A DNA stretch of 64,000 bases from Rhyacophila brunnea (taxonomy: Eukaryota > Arthropoda > Insecta > Trichoptera > Rhyacophilidae), in contig JAGYXB010001329.1 in assembly GCA_022495005.1 (NCBI GenBank), forward strand, positions 1-64,000, in the 5' to 3' direction. Below are positions 10,563-22,480 of the stretch, one piece after another. The position numbers and the translations under genes are program-made. The first letter of the stretch is position 1, and every line of letters begins with the position of its first letter. The notes below the pieces were generated by a model. The model was given only the letters and a program-made list of their open reading frames with translations, ran no database searches and was not told the DNA's origin.

Positions 10563-12625
10563 AGATTTTTTTATTGAAAATACACCACTTGGAAAGGTCT
10601 CAAAAACATACAAACAGAAAAATTCTTTAAAAACGAACATGAAATCTACGAATTCAAACACTCTTTTGACGATCAAGTGCGTTGACCAATTATTAAGGCT
10701 ATACCTCAGTTGAGGCATGGTCTAAAAATATCGTGGCTAGGCGATGCGCGGATTGTGCAAATGACGCGTGCCGAACGAAATATAATTTGTCATATAAATC
10801 CAACATGCGTCCATTTAATGTTCTGTTTATTGTTCTATTAGTAACAATAATAATAATATATTCGTTGACATGTTTTCTTTTTCAAGTAAATGGGTAATGT
10901 TTTTAGTCATCTTTACACGATTTAAGAATTAATACCCCCGTCGCCATCACGAAACAAATTGACGTGTTCAAAGCTCGACGTTCGCTCTCCGATTGCCAGC
11001 GAGTCCAAAATTTCGTCGCACCTATAGTTGAAAATTATTTGCCGTTTCACTGAAGTAACGTCTTAAGGTACCGACGCAAGTATTATATTTGAAAATATTT
11101 CCTAATTACTACGCACCAGAGACATTTCAAAGTCCATCCATTTCGTACCATTTTTATACTTTATTTAAATAGGTATATCCTACTAACTATAATTCATGGA
11201 TGACATCTGGGTTTAAAAAATAAATAGTTTTGCCATCCTTGAAGGTGCCTGCCTGTTTATTTATTATTTCAATCCAGACTGTAGCCTCATGTAGCGTTCC
11301 TAAAGTGAAAATATATGACTTCGGAACATTAACGATTTTTTAAAATACATCAGATGCGTATTGTACCTGCAAGATGGTAGGGACCTAAGTTGGTTCGAAA
11401 CCAACTCGATATCCGATTTTTCGTAGGTCTTCTGATCGGTAAGTCACGAAGTCGAAGCTCGCTCGTTCGATATGTTAGATTTCAGTAAGAATTTAAACCC
11501 ATGGTTGTACAGAAGACGTTGGATGCGATCATCGTGGGGCCTGTTAAGATATCCCTAAACTGCTAAGGTATATCCATCTTAGAGGAAAAAATATTATGAT
11601 TTGTCTTTTTAATTATTATACGATTGTTTTTCTGTTTTGTTTATATTCAACCTTTATGAAAGTCATAATATTATGTAAGCAGAAAGGTATTCTATTTTCC
11701 CAAGGTTATATTTAAATGGTTTGTTTACATTAGTCGGAAAAATAATACTGCTCCATTCAAATATAAGAAAATATGTTTTTCAGAAGCTTGATTAATAAAT
11801 AGACCAATCGACGAAATACGGGAAATATATGCGAATTCGGATAATGTTAAATAAATAGTACTTAAATATATTTCCCTTGTAGGTTGAGTAAGAAAATAAT
11901 AATACAAAAATAAGTTAGTAGAAAAATAATGATTAAACATTCAATTTCTTAATCATGATTGGGATAGTTAGTTACTTTGGATATCAATCTGTAGACACTC
12001 ATTAGTCATTATTTTGAAAAGTGTTCGAAACATCATTCATAAGTATTCCCTTTCGTAGCATTTATGACACCAATCCATCATTTTGATTAGTACATATGTG
12101 TATACCTACATATATTATGCATATAGTACCTACCTATCATTAACATTGATTTTATTTATTCCGACGGCTATCTTCGCTGTCAAAATCGCTCTTGAAATCA
12201 TATAAATAAAAAGAATTTCAAGTTATACTTACACGTTTATATTTTTATAAAAATTGATGTTTTTTTTTTAAATAAATATAAAAAATATTAAAACTATGAA
12301 TTAGTAGGTACGAGGAAAAATTGAAAACTTAAATAAACAAAATTTTAATAATAAATATGACCATAAAATATAATGTAATAATAACATAACTGCGTACGTA
12401 AATATGTAACAAATTCGCATTTTTTACAATGTATTGTAAGTTTATCTTTGACTTAAAATAAGAAAATATTTTTGTTTTTAATGTTTTCAGATACATATTT
12501 ATTAATTAAAACAGTTGAAATTGTAAATTATCAAAAAAATGTCTCAAATTGCAAGCTTCTTATTTTTCCGCTTGATGCCTCAGGTAGGTAGAAGCATCCC
12601 CCTTAACTTTACTATGAGTCCCACT
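10563..12625. other. 2 kb of AT-rich DNA, nothing recognised
   Basis: The longest open frames are under 75 codons and AT-driven. No inverted repeats, tRNA-like boxes or links to other repeats were found by eye. Confidence 0.45.
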
Positions 12626-13111
12626 TAGAGTTGGGTTTCGGGAATTTCCCGACGGGAATTCTCGAGAAATTTTCAAGATTTTCGATCCCGAATCTCGAGA
12701 ATTGAAATTTTTAACATTTCGGGAAATCCCGGATCTCGATAATCTTTTCTCGGGATTCGGGATTTCTTTATTATCAAATATTAATTGAAAAAAAAAACGA
12801 TTTTCTATTTGCAGCATCAGGGAATTTTGTGTCTCAAAAGCGTACGCGATTGTCAGACAAAGCATTGTTTTTTGAAATTCTATTTTAATAAGTAATGTTC
12901 TGAAATATTTTTGGTTTCCTATTTATATTTAGTTTGTCTTCTTACATAATTAAAAAAAACATACTTTTTGGAATTTGTATGTTTTTACACTGATTTTAGG
13001 ATTTTTACAGTTTTTTTTTTAATTTCCTGATATCTCGAGAATTCTCGGGAACCCTTTTCTGGAAATCCCGAATCTCGAGATTGAGATTTTCTCGGGAAAA
13101 ACACAACTCTG
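12626..13111 (+). mobile_element. hAT-type MITE, family tagagttggg, copy 1 (486 bp)
   Basis: Starts tagagttgggtttcggg and ends aaaacacaactctg, so the ends are inverted copies. Flanked by gtcccact (12618-12625) and gtctcact (13112-13119), a 7/8 match of hAT target-duplication length. The interior (about 12810-12860) reads FAASGNFVSQKRTRLSD on the plus strand. This resembles the C-terminal dimerisation region of hAT transposases (S.xxFS.xGxxVSxKRxRL pattern), so the element is probably an internal-deletion derivative. A longer copy is at 51738-52315. Confidence 0.8.
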
Positions 13112-14345
13112 GTCTCACTCGGTATAAATGATTTAAATTATGTTAGTATACATACAGTATTAATTTTCCTAATGACAACATGAAATGAAAATCGTCAAAA
13201 AGAAAAATGGAAAACGGCTGGAGGAATAGTTTTTTCATCTGAAAAGCATTTATAAACATCATTTCAATAAGGTTGCTTTTCAATATCAAAACTTACGTAG
13301 GTACTTATAGCAATACATAATAATAATTTTCTGCGTTAAAGATAGTTATGTAGGTAGGTATGTACTAATATATGTTTTTGAAAACATTTAAATATAGCGT
13401 TGTTTGAAAATCCCCAGACAGGTATGTATTTCGTTCAGAACCGCATTTAGCGTCCAACAGCCTGAAAGCTCGACTTAATTGCTTAGCACAGCAAGCAATT
13501 ATGTTGCCATGATACGAAGTAAGGGTGATTGCACATAAATCTCAAACGCAACCATTTTCAATTTTCAGTTGTATTCCATCAATATGGAAAATGTCTTGTA
13601 GTACCTACTTGAAAATTCTAAAAGTACTTGAAATACATTGATCGCGTTGAAGCGTGTTGAAACCGACCGCCATCAAATGTCATTATTATGCAATTGTCTC
13701 ATACTATCTGAAGAGTAACATATTATTTTTGTATGAAATAGCATTAGTTTGATATAATAATAATATCATTTTAGTAATACGAGTATATTATTTTATATAT
13801 ATTTAGTAATACATCGAATATGGCGTAGTTCTTCCACATTTGTAAAGTAGAAATGTCACATGAGTTAACGTTATTTAGATATCATTTCTGAACCTGACAA
13901 GGATAATGGGTTCCATTTTCCACATGCGAATCAAAAAGAAAATTAATCAAATGCCGAAAAGGGCTAAAAAGGTAATCAAAAAAGTTCAGGTATAACATTA
14001 TGGCATTTTCTCGTCACCAATTCTTTGCATCATATCACAGATAGCGAAATTCAATATATACGGTACCTCATTTAATTTTACTTCTGCGTTTTTGGCGCAT
14101 GGCGAAGGAGTTTGCTATGGAATAGGTATTCGTGTGTTCATTGACTTATAGCAGGCCATAGAAAATATCCCTATACATATTATATTCAAGTGGATAAGTT
14201 AGCAGAATTTGTAAAATACAAGAACGCGAATTACATTGCATTATATTATGTTAAACGTATTTACAATATCGGGACAACCATCGGTAGTGAGTAGAGAGAC
14301 ATGAACGTGGTAGTGCGACAATCATATTTATTGAAATTTAGGTAG
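13112..14345. other. AT-rich sequence, nothing recognised
   Basis: No coding or repeat signal. Confidence 0.45.
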
Positions 14346-14590
14346 TCAAGCCTGAACAAAAACTAACCATAAATACGTGTATAATCTCCGCAAAATGCAA
14401 TAGAGTAAGATAGAAGACACATTAATAATCGACTTCATGAAGCCGGTAATTAATATTGGTTCGACGTGAGTGCTTAGGGCAAAACCGGGAGTAGGTATGT
14501 GTTGCAGAAATATAAATAGTTTTTTATGCGAAATATCAATTTACTGGTCAATATTTTTATCTAATTTGGCAGAAAAGATGGTTACCTGTT
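14346..14590. repeat. Dispersed repeat N, copy 1
   Basis: Aligns with 33441-33662: gcctgaacaaaaactaacca, ttataatct.cgcaa.atgc, aagccggtaa, tgcttagggcaaa and agaaaagatggtta. No terminal inverted repeat or coding signal. Family unknown. Confidence 0.6.
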
Positions 14591-15123
14591 TTGCGTTTAT
14601 ATTTGGTAGGCGTACTGAGATCGTCATAAGCAGGGAAAATGGCTTCGTATAGCCGGACAATCTCGCTATCTTTAGCATTATTGCTCTGAGGGTAGTTTAT
14701 TTATCAACCACGCCCACGTGTAGGAATCTATTACGAAAGAATGCATGTTCTATGAGCACTCCTAGACGTACATGAACAGGATAATTTACGAAGCCGTTTT
14801 ATTCTTCAGTTGCTGCATCCATTAGTATGTCAGCAAGGCCCACAATAATAATAGTAAGTCCGTGCAGACACGAACTGTAAACTTTGACGATAGTGCCAGT
14901 TATCGCTCATTCTTCGAATGGAATATGATATACTGTATAATAAAAATAATTACAAGATAAAAAGAACTTTTTATATACCACGTTTTTAATTTTTCTGTTG
15001 AATCATATAAACTTGACAATATTTTATTCTACGTATTAATAAAAACTTTTTACTGTACTTAATAGAAATACTGAATAAATATAGAATACAAAAATGTCAT
15101 TTTGACATTTCATATTGATTTCC
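14591..15123. other. AT-rich sequence, nothing recognised
   Basis: No supported feature. Confidence 0.4.
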
Positions 15124-15137
15124 ATAGTAACGCACGT

Positions 15138-15348
15138 TCTTCTTCTTCTTTCTCGGCACTACATCCCGGGGCGGGATTTGGCCTCCTCTACAATTGTCCT
15201 CCACACGCTCCTTTCCCTGGCTGCTCCTCTCCAGTCTCCAGCCCTCCCCATCTTTCTCCAGTCCTCTTCGATACAGTCAGCCCACCTCTTCTTTGGTCTG
15301 CTCACTCTTAACTCTTTTTGCTTAACTCTTCTAACTCGTGGTTCAATA
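15138..15348 (-). pseudogene. 5'-truncated non-LTR retrotransposon, RT C-terminus, with 14-bp target duplication
   Basis: On the minus strand: RRVKQKELRVSRPKKRWADC, then IEEDWRKMGRAGDWRGAARE, RSVWRTIVEEAKSRPGM and stop (15159). This is the typical extreme C-terminus of a non-LTR reverse transcriptase (RPKKRW...DR..WR). After the stop comes a short 3' UTR ending in a (gaa)n-like tail. The insert is bounded by the perfect 14-bp direct repeat atagtaacgcacgt at 15124-15137 and 15349-15362. So this is a clean, dead-on-arrival 211-bp insertion. The GC content is much higher than the flanks. The frames on the plus strand here are shadows. Confidence 0.85.
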
Positions 15349-15362
15349 ATAGTAACGCACGT

Positions 15363-16309
15363 ATATATTAATAATTTAGTTGCTAGGACCCCCTTAGCAT
15401 CCAACAATAATAACTTTCCATACAAAACAGAATTAACTGAAAATTAATTCAATTCTGCTTAAAAATGGCTAAAAGTATTAAAAGAATGCATTGTCGTCGT
15501 GTTCTGATATATTCTAAAAGTTTCAAATGTCTAGCTAGTCGGGAAGTTAGTTAAAAATCTTCAATCGTCTAATACAAATCTTGGACACACAAGAATATGA
15601 GCTAATAAAAACGTGGTAATAAGGGTAAGTAATAATTTGAACAAAATATGCAATCGAAAATATTAATTTATTGCGAACAGGTTACCGTATTGCATTATAA
15701 TATTATAATATGATAATCAATACCTAACTAGCAATACCAGTGTAATTCGCAAATGACTGCCATGGTCTGAATATATTCGGGATTGGGCATCAATAAACCA
15801 TTGAACGCAGAAGATTCTATAAAAAACTTTTGCATATATAAATTCTATGTGCGAGTCGCCTAAATAACATGCAGGATACCTAAAATATTGCACTGTACGT
15901 ACACCAGAGAGTATGACTAGAAAACAGGTGTACCCATCTACATACTACATATTTTACACATCAGTTAACAAGATATTGAGTTTGCATAATTATTATGTAA
16001 CTGGTCTGGGAAGGCAAGTTCACTGCCATTATAAAACCATGCAAGCCAATATAAAAACATTCAATATTACTACAATATTACATCGTAAGCGAATTATTAG
16101 TCATCAACAGGTTACCAATAGATACGAGATATAAAAAACATGAATAATTAATTATCTGACATAACTATTTATAGAAGTATCAGCTAAAGATAAGTGGCAT
16201 TCCATAACTGATTTTCAATAAATAAGGCATACTGATAATAATATTATGTTCTACAAAATTATCTATTAGACAATGCTGGTATGACAATGCTTATCATTCA
16301 TAATACACA
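15363..16309. other. AT-rich sequence, nothing recognised
   Basis: No supported feature. Confidence 0.4.
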
Positions 16310-16580
16310 AGCAAGAAGAAAGTGCGGCGTTTCCCGAATGGTCCGCAAGAGTTGATATTTTTTTATAAGACACGTCGGGGTCACCACTTTGGGGACAACA
16401 GGTGTCGAGATAAAAAAAGACTGGTTGAAGGTTGCTCGGATGAATGGAGGAGCGAGAGTTTATTGCTGCGTAAACAGTATACATGTGGTATAAATAACGC
16501 AGGAGAGATATTAGCGGTCCGAGGCTCGGTGGGAGTGAGTACTGTGCGGTTTGATACTGAGACTGAATCTAAGATAACCC
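16310..16580. other. Unexplained GC-richer island
   Basis: About 270 bp with higher GC than its flanks (gacacgtcggggtcaccact, ggagcgagagtttattgctg, gtccgaggctcggtgggagt). Frames are open on both strands: 16322-16591 (+) and 16266-16484 (-). No domain recognised. It could be the leader of an LTR element or an old exon; nothing seen decides this. Confidence 0.25.
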
Positions 16581-17502
16581 ATCAACCATGACTAGCTACA
16601 TATTTATATAAATGAATATTCGGTTAATTGGGAGTAATTTTTGATGTAGTTTATAATTGGGAAATCTGACCGCCGCACTGTTCCAACTTAAGGGCGTTTT
16701 GATGATAAAGCCTGAGGTAGTCGACCCTCATTGAAGTATGTCACACCTGCCGAATGTGGTGATCCTAGATGCGGGGATTGTGCGATATTTGAATGACTCG
16801 CTGATTCTTGCGTCGTCGTAATTACGGTGACAGGGCCTGACGTTGTTGACCTCTACATATCTAAAAATGAATTGAAGAACTTGGTAAAAAAAATATTGCA
16901 ATTTCACTAGATGAAGCGGTCCAGAATATCAATTTTATTAAAAGTGGCCATAGCTACGATATTTTAAAAATATACGTGATGATATGGGTAATCACAACAC
17001 GGTCAAAATTTTACATTCAGAATTCCGGTGACATGACGAGATAAAATCTTCAGTTGGAATGTTTTAACTCTGACAAGAGTAGTCGCCATATTTAATGGAT
17101 CATAGATTACATTAACAAACACTTCGTGCTTATTCAAAATTTCAAAACATGCCAAAATACATAATCACAAATTTAAATTGACTAAGTATGTCTATCACTC
17201 CGTGGTAAAATCGTAAACAACGTAGTATTTTCTCTGTCTCGTATGTTGCAATCTTGGTTCTTAGCCTGTGATTGCTGTGAAGTAAAATAAGACTCCTGTC
17301 CAACACCAATCGATTTTTTTTAAAGAACCCGAACTTAAACTTGAAAAAATTCGCCTGCTGCGCATTTTATAAATGTGATACAATCGATGCGATTTGAATG
17401 AGTGCTAACATATTAAATTTAACGGGTTCCATTATATTGTACAGTGCATTGCATACAAGGGTTCCGTGACTGAAATAAAACCCTGCTACAGTAACAGTAT
17501 GT
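16581..17502. other. AT-rich sequence, nothing recognised
   Basis: No supported feature. Confidence 0.4.
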
Positions 17503-17663
17503 CAGGGGTGGCAAACCTACTAGACTGCGAGATTATTTTGCATGGCACGCGTTTGAAGAGAAAAAATACCTATAATAATAATAAATGACAGATCGCATTG
17601 TATAAATAATAGCATGCAAATACTCTTCAACAATAAGCATTACGTTTAGTGTAAAGACATAAG

Positions 17664-17849
17664 GCGGCTCTCGTGGTGCAGTGCGTAATGCGCTTGCCTT
17701 TCACCAGAGAGTTCTGGGTTCGATCCCGGTCAGGACACAATATGTATGTGTTTTTATCAAAGCCTAGGTGTTTGTGATTGTTCAAAATTACTAACAACCA
17801 CCTTGTACGAAAAAGCAAGGACATGGTTATTAATATTTCTTAAAAAAAT
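17664..17849 (+). mobile_element. tRNA-derived SINE, family A, copy 2
   Basis: Starts gcggctctcgtggtgcagtg, with B box gggttcgatcccggtc at about 17716. It ends after ggacatggttattaat with an A-rich tail. Imperfect flanks tgtaaagacata / tgtaaatatata suggest a target duplication. Not a functional tRNA: no 3' half stem pairing, and the non-tRNA body continues directly. Confidence 0.8.
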
Positions 17850-18744
17850 GTAAATATATAATTGCATAGGTCGGTCTTAGGGCTTTAACCGTCACATATA
17901 ATTTCATCGACTAACCTCATCAGGCGGCGGGAGAAGCCGCGCCGAGAACCTGTGATGTTGATAGATTAAGAATGCGTGCGACCACTGTGTAGCAAGAGAA
18001 TGCCTCATCTGATCGGAACAATTCTGGGTCAATTTTTACGTAAAGAACCAAACTAAGTAATAAGCTACGTCCCCATTTAGTCACTTCAACGCCGACTTCC
18101 TCTTCAACTTTTAAATTCTGGTTTTACACCGAGAAGTTTTGTGCATGCGCAGAGGAGATGAATCCGTTTTACTGTCTACATTCGTTCATCACAGCTTACA
18201 CTTCGTTGAATCATAGATTATACATCGAAATAGATTCGCAGGTGATGAATAAAATTATTCACGGTAATACAGCGCCACCACGGAGCGTACGGGAAACGAG
18301 TGTAAAAAGTTAAAAGAAAACAGTAAAATTTGGAATAACAAATACTTAATTATATTAGTTATTTTTTTAAACTTATTATCACAATCATATTTGTAATAAA
18401 TAAGCATAATTGAGTGTGTCCTAACGACAAAACCAGTCATGGAACTAGTTTAGTGCCATCTATCGGTGCACTTTGTATTACATTAATGATATTTATTCTT
18501 GTATGGATATTCACCCTCGCAAATAAAATATTCTATGCCCGAACGTCATACGAATAATTCTGATTGTCAAAATAAATATTACAATTATACTAGGTATATT
18601 GTAGGTAATTACATCAATTTAAGTTGAAGAGATTTAAATTTAATGATATAATATATTTTCTGACTACTGTTCGGAATAATGAGGGCAACAGAATCGAATG
18701 AAAACGTCCGTTTTCAGAACTTTACACGGATGTCAAAGGCAAAA
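17850..18744. other. Interior of the 17503-19977 element, unrecognised
   Basis: No frame over about 60 codons and no link to other repeats in the window. Confidence 0.35.
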
Positions 18745-18890
18745 TGGTGTCAGCCACTTGCTCAAACTATTAGGTCTTACCCTGACACACAAATTGAAAA
18801 GCAATATGTGTACTTGCCAGACCCAGGATTTGAACCTGGGACCCACGGCATAATAGTCCAACGCTTAAGCCGCGCGGCCACCGTGAGCGT
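18745..18890 (-). mobile_element. tRNA-derived SINE, family C
   Basis: On the minus strand: gcggcttaagcgttggacta (A-box region), cccaggttcaaatcctgggt (B box, TTCAAATCC), then ctggcaagtacacatattg, ttttcaatttgtgtgtcagg and tttgagcaagtggctgacac. The same order occurs at 34670-34880. The body continues into 18680-18744 with weaker similarity. Confidence 0.7.
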
Positions 18891-18959
18891 TATACATAAT
18901 ACGACACATCAATACTACAATATGTCATTGAATACCTACTATAACTAGATAATATATTC

Positions 18960-19387
18960 GATACAACACAACAGTGACTCGTATGAGAACCACGAGGGTT
19001 CATTTTTGCTGTAGCCCCAGCTCCACTCCTTGTTGTTTCCTTAGTCTTGTGGAGCTCCTTTGAAAAATACGAACTCAAGCTCTCAATTTTATTTTTAACC
19101 CCTGTTATCGACATGCCATTTGACTCGTATGCAAACCACGAGGATTTATGATTGTTGTTAGCCCCAGCGCCACTCTTGGTTCCCTTTGTTTTATGGCACT
19201 CCTTGAAAAAGTAGAACCGTAAACATTTTATTTTTACCCCTAAAACTGACATTCCAAATTTTCCTACCAATAATATGCAGGCATCATTGCGCTTCAGTTT
19301 GTTCGTATAGTCTTTATGGTTATATCCCATAATGCGCAATGTGCCCTTACTCTCAATAAAATCCATTGTAATCATTTCAGTCGACAT
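18960..19387 (-). pseudogene. MADF-domain protein fragment with internal 46-residue duplication
   Basis: The minus-strand frame starts at ATG 19387 (MSTEMITMDFIESKG). It reads HKDYTNKLKRNDA, then VKIKCLRFYFFKE, KTKGTKSGAGA and HKSSWFAYES. This is the order of a MADF (Myb/SANT-like) DNA-binding domain. The segment from GMSV to FAYES is then repeated (GMSITGVKNKIESLSSYFSK, ELHKTKETTRSGAGA). In the second unit a frame change near 19005 moves the WFSYES LL ending into the next frame. The repeat period is 138 bp. The open frame runs on to 18890 out of register. MADF proteins are known as second proteins of PIF/Harbinger transposons and as insect transcription factors. The host element and function here are not established, and the truncation argues against a working gene. 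Confidence 0.65.
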
Positions 19388-19830
19388 TTTGCAAAAAATC
19401 GTAATATTCCAATACTAAAATGCATCCAATATGATCAAATAGACTCTAATAAATACATTTATTGACAACGCAACTGACAGCCAAATGCACGAACGACCCG
19501 AATCTTACCGAAAAAATACGAAGCTGCTGGGGTGTTGAACAGAAATCCAAGCCGGTCGGATCGCAGTGCGTTAGTACTTTCATCACAAAATGGCGGCCAT
19601 TTTCAACCCGATTTCAAGGTCGACGACGCATGCCCTGAGTTCAATTCGTGAGACGTATGGAAAAGTCCCGAGTGTAGACCCGGCTATACAATAACAAGCA
19701 ATTTCATTTCTACCCACAAAAATTGTTGTACCAAATAAGAAACAAAATGAGCTAAAAGATGTGATTATTCTGGCAGACAGTTCAAAATTGGCGGACTGAA
19801 ATGTATGGCGTAGTTGAAAAAAGTGGTAAA
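19388..19830 (-). other. Upstream region of the MADF frame
   Basis: GC-richer than the surroundings on both strands. Minus-strand order: cgggtctacactcgggac, atggccgccattttgtg, ccccagcagcttcg, then AT-rich DNA to the ATG at 19387. It could be the 5' end of the same former element or gene; no matching inverted end was found. Confidence 0.25.
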
Positions 19831-19985
19831 GCTATATGTGTGCTAGACCTTATAGTTTTTAATAAGTTTCTTAAAAACAATTTTTTTCTCATAAAAAAAT
19901 GCTCGGCACGTCAGACAGTCGAAAAATAATACTAGGGAATTTTTGGCACGCGTACGTAAAAAGGTTCGCCAACCCTGCTGTATGT

Positions 19986-20924
19986 ATAGTAGTTTAATTG
20001 AGATATACCATTGAAATATTCCTGGTAGTAGGTAACTACTATTTCCTATATCACGATTCGTAGATATTGGCGCCAAGCTACACAGTTATTTGTTATAATT
20101 TTCTCCGTAGGGAAAACAGGGACGATGTAATTTAAAACATGTGAATTTCCACGTGACCTAATTCAGTATGCGGCTATCAGACGTGGGTGTAATGTGGCAT
20201 TATAATAATAGGTAAGTCCCATTAGGTCGGAAGCTCGTGATAAGTTCAGTAGGTACGTACACACAGCCTAATTTCCCCCGACAGTAAGTATAAAACTGCC
20301 TTTTTTAATATTGTAAATAATTTCGGCTTGGAATACATGCCACGCTGCACACGTTCCTTGGCGACCACAGAAATCGACTTAGTCCACTTTAACGTTTATA
20401 ATCCCGGCCACGCTATTGACTGGAATAACGAGGAAAGGAATACTGGCCTAATCGCCTGCCTAATCAATACTCAAGTAAGTTAAGTAGATTGAATGAGAGC
20501 ATATTCGGTAACTAATATGTACCTGCCGCGTACAGATTTACATATGTATTGCCTAATACATAAACAATGCAGGTAGAATGTACACTGTAGAAATAATGTT
20601 TGAAGTGTCTATATCCGACCCTTAAAGCTTTAAATACATACAATATCTCCGTATTGGATTGTTTTCAGTACATAAACTAAAATATGTCATGTACCTACGT
20701 TAATTTATGACAATACCATAAAAATATGTATTTTAACAATGTATGGTCCCCACAGAACAAATTAATTTCTTCAGTTCCCTGATACGGATTAGATTAGAGC
20801 CTTCATCATTCATACGGATTAGAGACGTGAACCCTGACAGCCGGCCTAGCAGACAAACCACGATTGTCACAGAGCGATCAATGTGATTGTAGGATAAAAT
20901 CAGAAAATCTGATAACTATCTTAG
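19986..20924. other. AT-rich sequence, nothing recognised
   Basis: No supported feature. Confidence 0.4.
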
Positions 20925-21245
20925 AAATCGGGAGCATCAGTTGTTTGTTCTCCCAAGGAGCAGAACTAACCTGCCGTTAGTGATCCGTTGGCCAATTGGG
21001 ACGGCAATAGCTCGGTTTAACCAAATCGCTTCGGGTGTTGATATATTCGACGGATGAAATAGGGTCCACTTAGCTCATTCGGTGTGCTTCCCTGCTTTAT
21101 AATTTATAATTTTGTATATTTTACTTTACTTTTCATACTGTTATTATATATTTATTTCTTCTTTACAGTGTTTAATACTATTTTTTTGTTTTTGCTTGTG
21201 TTTTTTGCTGTGAACGTCTTGAATTTGTAATTTATAATGTTCACC
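20925..21245 (+). pseudogene. Non-LTR retrotransposon 3' end, Jockey-like (copy 1)
   Basis: Plus strand reads LRNREHQLFVLPRSRTNLPL then FNQIA, resembling the closing segment of Jockey-group reverse transcriptases (R.R...F.vP..RT......P.....FN). A 3' UTR follows (ggtccacttagctcattcgg, ttactttacttttcatactg, gtgaacgtcttgaatttg). It is colinear with 42425-42671 plus 43933-43990. Confidence 0.6.
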
Positions 21246-21369
21246 GTATGTAAAAAAAAAGAATTGAAGAAGGCAATCAAAACTCACCGATACCGTCCAT
21301 CGCACTACAAGACTTGGCTTGGCAGTGGTAGTTATTAGTAGTAGTAGTAGCACGTTAGTAGACGAGATG

Positions 21370-21560
21370 ACTGGCGGGAGAGAAAGGTCCCAGAATGAGA
21401 CATTGAAATATTGGAAGGCCCTTGGTGGATGGATGTTATCAGATTCAGAAGAGCTGCTAAATGCGGATTATTAAAAGTATAGAACATGATGCAGTAGGGA
21501 AAATAGATGAGGCCTATGCTTAGCAGTGGATATTTACAGTGGGGAGCCACATAACAAACA
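21370..21560 (+). pseudogene. Very degraded RTE-like RT tail
   Basis: Reads GWMLSDSEEL / WMDVIRFRRAAKCG and then, after several stops, EAYA.QWIF, matching the EAYxQQW ending of insect RTE proteins. Short and interrupted; the assignment rests on that ending and its spacing. Confidence 0.35.
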
Positions 21561-22419
21561 CAGGCAAACGGTAGGGGCGCATTAATTCTCAAAACGGAAA
21601 AATAATATAAATCGGTAGCTTTCAGCTTCTTCTGTAAGTCACTATATGTTTTGGAGTCGTATGATATTTGATCACAAAATGAATGCACATAGTTTTAAAC
21701 CTTAGAGTATATATAGATAGTTAGTTTTTCACTGGTAGATATGTCAGTTCATGAGTGTATTTAAGAATCCAGGTACCTACTGATACGCTCTACTCGTATA
21801 CTAATAATAATCGCAATTAAATGGATTTTTATCAGCATATATCATTCCATACGTTTTAAGTGATCAATGATCAATACGCACTGCTAGCCAGTCGTCGCTT
21901 TAGGATTTGTTTCCCGAATAGACCAAATGTCAATTTTACAGGAGACGGAAAACAAATTTCACTGTCGTATATTTTAATATCAGTAGATGTAACAATAATT
22001 CTTTCTATACTGTATGATTGCAACATTATCTAAGAATAGATTCCAAGAATAATATACTGGTATAAATCATTAAATGCACAGAAAATGCGTTTTATTTACA
22101 AGTACTCACTGTGGATATTCGGGAAATTTTAGCGCTCTCTCAGAATAATGGATATTCGGGACAAAACATGGACGTTCGGGATTTAAGACCGTAGCGTATT
22201 GCTGCACGGCCCACAGATTACTGAGTGGTCAAAAAGTACGCGCCTCAAATGTTATATTTATTTACACGATAATTGTTAATAATTACCTCTACTATTTAAA
22301 TACTTAATGATCGTAATTATCCAAGTTCGTATGTAATAATAACACACGGCAATCGCTTTTTTCGGTTTTTTTTCGGATTAAGTAATAAAATAGTTTTTAA
22401 GTAATTAACTATTTTTTTA

Positions 22420-22480
22420 TTGAACGAATATTTCACAAGATTTAAGAATGTACCATTCTAATAATTGAACATACTTAAAT
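22420..22480 (-). repeat. Short dispersed repeat R, copy in the left arm of the TIR element
   Basis: attgaacgaatatttcacaa / gatttaagaatgtaccattc is the inverse of the 10352-10413 repeat. Confidence 0.4.

Larger units (their letters stand above)
17503..19977. mobile_element. hAT-type element, family caggg(g/t)tggc (2475 bp), with nested insertions
   Basis: Left end caggggtggcaaacct; the right end complemented reads cagggttggcgaacct (14/16). The motif tggcacgcgt also recurs inverted just inside both ends. The flanks cagtatgt (17495-17502) and ctgtatgt (19978-19985) match 7/8, the hAT target-duplication length. No hAT transposase frame survives. The body contains a family A SINE, a family C SINE and a MADF-domain frame. 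It is inferred, not shown, that all of these lie within one insertion rather than between ends of two different copies. Confidence 0.65.

Noticed and set aside
15102..15447. Plus-strand frames of 69 and 110 codons
   Set aside because: Shadows of the minus-strand reverse-transcriptase fragment.
17664..17740. Possible tRNA gene (A and B boxes present)
   Set aside because: No complete cloverleaf; continues into a SINE body found in two other places.
18815..18885. Possible tRNA gene on the minus strand
   Set aside because: Same head is attached to the same non-tRNA body at 34.7 kb; it is a SINE.
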